From Xylanibacter brevis ATCC 19188 (lineage in GTDB: Bacteria > Bacteroidota > Bacteroidia > Bacteroidales > Bacteroidaceae): 45,378 nucleotides of DNA. Positions 42,879-45,378 of this stretch are shown one piece after another. A model generated the notes under the pieces. It ran no database searches. It had not been told where the DNA came from and was given only the letters and a program-made list of their open reading frames with translations. The position numbers and the translations under genes were made by a program. Location of the stretch: NCBI RefSeq assembly GCF_000621725.1, contig NZ_KK211334.1, forward strand, positions 81,884 through 127,261, given 5' to 3'. Numbering within the stretch: the stretch's first letter is position 1; every line of letters starts with the position of its first letter.

Positions 42879-44942
42879 ATGAATCGCAAACGTTTCCTGT
42901 TTATCAATGTTGCCTTGTTGGCTGTGGCTGCCTGTCTGTGCTGGTCGTGCTATAAGATCACGCTCGTTGTTCAAGCTCACAGCATTGTCAAGGGCAATGT
43001 GTTCAATGGCAAGATGGTTATCAAGGACACCAACAACACGGCCGGTGGCGTGGAGCATGTCTATGGCCTTTTTGGTATTCGTGTGCCCGAAGGATGGGAG
43101 GTCGATGGGCAAATCGTGATGACTCAGGTGGCCAAGGCCACGACCGATACGGGCGACCCTGACTATAACCAAACCATCACGCGTAGCCTGCAGTCGAGCC
43201 AGGCCTATACCGACCTACTGAACCGCTGCTATCCGCGCGCGGGTTACACATGGTTGGGATTCGTCACCTCCAGCGACTTCAAAACCCTGCTCAGTGGCAA
43301 TGATGCGACAAAACGTGTGGATAGCATCTACGTGAACTACACCATTGCTACTTCAAGCGACAAGACCGGTGTCTATTATCTGGACTATGTGGCTGGTCAT
43401 ATAGCCCACGATAAGGTCAACCAGATAGGTGCCGTGGACCGTGATTGGGCCACCCGTGTGGCTACCTTCCAGGCCGACAGCATCACCAACTTCTACCTCA
43501 CCGACACCAGCATCCGTGTCACCAATGCGGATGGCAGCATGGACGGACCTGGCGATATGGAGTGGGCCACACCTGTTGAGTGGGACTTGGAGGCTATGCC
43601 CAATGCCACCTATGCCGGAACGGCACGGGCCTATAAGGACTTGAAGTATAACGGGCTGTTCACACGCACGCTCGGATGGAATGGTGGTGATGGCGTGCTC
43701 ACCGTGGGCCTGCCCAATGGCGATGTGCTGTGGACCTTCAACGACAGCTTCTATGGCGTTGTCAACGAACGTCTGCGTGCGCGTGGCAATTGCAGTTTCC
43801 CGCGCAACAGCATCATGGTGCAGAAGTGTCGCGACGGTGTGCTGGGCGAGACGCCTCAAGACCTGGTATGGCTGGCCGACTATGTCAACTGGACCGATGC
43901 CAGCGCTGACCGCTATTTCCATGCCCGTACACACCTGCGCCACCCACAAGGCGAGAAGACCGCTGCCGAGATCGCTGCTGGCGACATCGACCAGACGAAG
44001 GTCTATTGGTCGGGCGATGGCACGGTCTATAACGGAAAACTGCAGATGATATGGGTGGGCGTGGAGTCGGCCGAACTGCTCAACCTCGACGGTTCGCTGG
44101 CCACCTACAGCCTGGATGGCAACGAGCCCGAGGGTTACTATCTGCCCACCATTCCCGACTACCTGCCTCACGAGGGCGACTACCTCTATCGCGAGAGTCA
44201 CACACCCAACAAGTTTGTGGGTCCTTGTGCCTATGGCTCCACCCTGTGGGAGGACGAAGATGGTCACTGCTATCTCTATGCCGTAGAAAATATGGGCACG
44301 GTGGTGGCACGTTCGCAGACCCGCGACCTCTATAGTCCTTGGCAATACTATATCAAGGATGCCAACGGACAGTGGAACTGGCAGGACACCTATCCTACTG
44401 AGGAGGAGCGCCGTCGGTCCAACATCATGGCATCCAGCAGCTATGCCATCATGTTGCCATGGGTGTTCAAGCAGGGCGACTGGTATTTCATGACCTCGCA
44501 GGCACCCATCTTCTCTACCGATGTCTATATCTATCGTTCCAGAACGCCTTACGGTCCTTTCGACGAGCGCAAGCTGCTGTTCCGCTTACCCGACCATCTT
44601 GACAAGCTTGGGTCGCAAGCCTATCACTGGCTCTATATGGTGAACCTCCATCCAGCCCTCTCGCGCCAAGGCGAGCTGGTGTTCTCGACCAATAGCGACC
44701 CCGACGACTTCTGGATGAACTTCAACGCCAGAGGTTCGGCCGACTACTATCGTCCGTTCTTCTATCGCGTGTTCGACTGGCAGAAAGTCTATAGCGACTT
44801 GCCCACGTCAACAGCCGGTGTGGCACCAAGTATTCCCGAACGACTTCAGGATAACTCCTATTATAATCTCCAGGGTCAGCGCATCGATCATCCCCGTCGC
44901 GGACTCTATATTAAAAACGGTAAAAAGGTCTTCATCAAGTGA
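42879..44942 (+). CDS. Lipoprotein with DUF4185/DUF5005-like beta-propeller and type IX-like tail
   Basis: A 687-residue protein of uncertain role. The N-terminus has a lipoprotein signal (LLAVAAC, Cys 19). Residues about 35-215 form a domain I do not recognise (VYGLFGIRVPEGWEVDGQIV, then a regular alternation of strands). From about 240 to 640 the repeats GGDGVLTVGLPNGDVLWTFN, HCYLYAVENMGTVVARS and GDWYFMTSQAPIFSTDVYIY look like a five-bladed propeller of the GH43/GH130-like DUF4185/DUF5005 type. The last 25 residues (YYNLQGQRIDHPRRGLYIKN, then GKKVFIK) match the sorting-tail-like end of the protein at 9035. It is 3 bases after the esterase and ends within a terminator hairpin. A glycosidase or glycan-binding function is possible; no catalytic residues are assigned. 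Confidence 0.68.
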   Translation: MNRKRFLFINVALLAVAACLCWSCYKITLVVQAHSIVKGNVFNGKMVIKDTNNTAGGVEHVYGLFGIRVPEGWEVDGQIVMTQVAKATTDTGDPDYNQTITRSLQSSQAYTDLLNRCYPRAGYTWLGFVTSSDFKTLLSGNDATKRVDSIYVNYTIATSSDKTGVYYLDYVAGHIAHDKVNQIGAVDRDWATRVATFQADSITNFYLTDTSIRVTNADGSMDGPGDMEWATPVEWDLEAMPNATYAGTARAYKDLKYNGLFTRTLGWNGGDGVLTVGLPNGDVLWTFNDSFYGVVNERLRARGNCSFPRNSIMVQKCRDGVLGETPQDLVWLADYVNWTDASADRYFHARTHLRHPQGEKTAAEIAAGDIDQTKVYWSGDGTVYNGKLQMIWVGVESAELLNLDGSLATYSLDGNEPEGYYLPTIPDYLPHEGDYLYRESHTPNKFVGPCAYGSTLWEDEDGHCYLYAVENMGTVVARSQTRDLYSPWQYYIKDANGQWNWQDTYPTEEERRRSNIMASSSYAIMLPWVFKQGDWYFMTSQAPIFSTDVYIYRSRTPYGPFDERKLLFRLPDHLDKLGSQAYHWLYMVNLHPALSRQGELVFSTNSDPDDFWMNFNARGSADYYRPFFYRVFDWQKVYSDLPTSTAGVAPSIPERLQDNSYYNLQGQRIDHPRRGLYIKNGKKVFIK

Positions 44943-44954
44943 AGACCTTTTTTT
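44922..44954 (+). terminator. Terminator overlapping the stop codon of the beta-propeller gene
   Basis: AAAAAGGTCTTCA (44922-44934) pairs perfectly with TGAAGACCTTTTT (44940-44952) around a five-base loop, followed by T-run bases to 44954. The right arm starts at the stop codon TGA, so the last codons of the gene form the stem. This ends the sigma-factor operon. Confidence 0.9.
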
Positions 44955-45029
44955 GTGTCATTTTGGTTAATTAATCGTAATAATTTTACAAATTCTTGCA
45001 TTTCTCTTACAACCAATCACATTGTTTTA

Positions 45030-45037
45030 TATATTTG
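45030..45037 (+). promoter_or_regulatory. -7 promoter box ahead of the palindrome
   Basis: TATATTTG matches TAnnTTTG. It is 215 bases upstream of the last reading frame, so a transcript from here would carry the long palindrome in its leader. No convincing -33 element is visible. Other sequence in 44955-45083 is AT-rich and shows nothing else. Confidence 0.4.
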
Positions 45038-45083
45038 CAGCAAACTTTTCGAATAGACGAAAGCAGACATGAATAATAACAAT

Positions 45084-45188
45084 ACTGACCCCACCCCCTG
45101 CCCCTCCCCTACAAGGGAGGGGAGAACCGCAGAGGAAGCCGCCTCTCTCCCCTCCCTTGTAGGGGAGGGGCAGGGGGTGGGGTCAGTA
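45084..45188. repeat. Long GC-rich inverted repeat (palindrome) with G-quadruplex potential
   Basis: A perfect 37-base inverted repeat: the left arm is 45084-45120 (TACTGACCCCACCCCCTGCC...) and the right arm is 45152-45188, with a 31-base spacer that continues the pairing for a few bases with one bulge. The right arm carries four G-runs (45162-45165, 45167-45170, 45173-45177, 45179-45182), a good G-quadruplex motif on the + strand, mirrored on the other strand in the left arm. It looks like a repetitive extragenic palindrome or a small palindromic mobile element, as seen scattered in Bacteroidetes genomes. No transposase is attached, and no target duplication is obvious. Confidence 0.85.
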
Positions 45189-45251
45189 ACCTCAGTTATA
45201 TAGAAGCATTAATACAATAATTAAATAACATAAACCTAAAAATAAGTAATA

Positions 45252-45353
45252 ATGAAAGCCAGAATTCTATTAACCATGACCTGCCTGTTTGGTATGGTTT
45301 CTATTGCGAATGCCCAATTGTCGATAGATAGTCTTCCATCAGTTTCCGACTGA
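45252..45353 (+). CDS. Very short frame encoding a signal peptide and about 11 residues (33 aa); possibly truncated
   Basis: The frame starts ATG 45252 and stops TGA 45351-45353. It encodes MKARILLTMTCLFGMVSIAN, then AQLSIDSLPSVSD. The first 22 residues are a textbook type I signal peptide with cleavage after NAQ. The remaining 11 residues are too few for a known secreted family. Either this is a genuine tiny exported peptide, or a longer secreted protein gene interrupted by a stop near the window end. A weak five-base hairpin (AAGAA 45357-45361 / TTCTT 45369-45373) follows directly. The window ends too soon to decide. Confidence 0.5.
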   Translation: MKARILLTMTCLFGMVSIANAQLSIDSLPSVSD

Positions 45354-45378
45354 ATTAAGAACCCCAGATTCTTCATGA

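Noticed and set aside
1..45378. CRISPR arrays, tRNA or rRNA genes, riboswitches
   Set aside because: I saw no regularly spaced repeats, no tRNA cloverleaf and no recognisable rRNA or riboswitch core; the only repeats are those listed.

Overview
The window looks like a chromosomal segment of a Prevotella-type member of the Bacteroidales. The evidence is SusC/SusD pairs, a hybrid two-component regulator with Reg_prop repeats, 'smalltalk' and HU-like small genes, promoters of the TAnnTTTG type, and no obvious Shine-Dalgarno sites. Every gene I accept lies on the + strand.

Region 1 (about 1-2700) is an accessory patch. A Y1 (HUH) REP-associated tyrosine transposase carries an extra C-terminal domain resembling DprA/LOG Rossmann proteins, and two imperfect direct repeats lie upstream of it. 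A small cassette follows: an M15-type D-Ala-D-Ala peptidase, an HU-like DNA-binding protein, a 34-residue smalltalk protein and a terminator.

Region 2 (about 2750-39950) is a large polysaccharide utilization locus. It begins with a secreted GH2 enzyme closed by a strong bidirectional terminator. A hybrid two-component sensor/regulator of about 1321 residues follows. Next is a long tightly packed run: a secreted protein with a type IX-like tail, a DUF4105 (Lnb-like) membrane protein, a GH38-like protein, a GH92, a GH2 of the beta-mannosidase/exo-glucosaminidase type, and a GH78. The run continues with SusD, a DUF5004-like lipoprotein, a DUF4961-like protein, a SusC without its N-terminal domain, a second SusD and a full-length second SusC. 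It ends with two more GH92s, a GH130 lipoprotein and a GH31, and is closed by another bidirectional terminator. The enzyme set (three GH92, GH38-like, GH2, GH130, GH31) points to a mannose-rich, partly glucosylated glycan such as a high-mannose N-glycan, a fungal mannoprotein or a mannose-containing exopolysaccharide. The GH78 adds possible rhamnose. No endo-acting glycanase (GH18, GH85, GH76 or GH99) was recognised, so released oligosaccharides may be the real substrate.

Region 3 (about 40050-44955) is a separate unit with its own promoter: an ECF sigma factor without an adjacent anti-sigma gene, an SGNH esterase, an esterase-D/CE1-like serine esterase, and a lipoprotein with a DUF4185/DUF5005-like beta-propeller. 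It ends in a terminator that overlaps the last stop codon.

Region 4 (44955-45378) holds a promoter-like box, a 37-bp perfect inverted repeat with G-quadruplex potential, and a very short reading frame encoding only a signal peptide plus about 11 residues.

Most notable items: the transposase fusion, the GH38-like enzyme lacking expected metal/nucleophile residues, the interleaved SusD/SusC order, the Lnb-like gene inside the locus, and the GC-rich palindrome.
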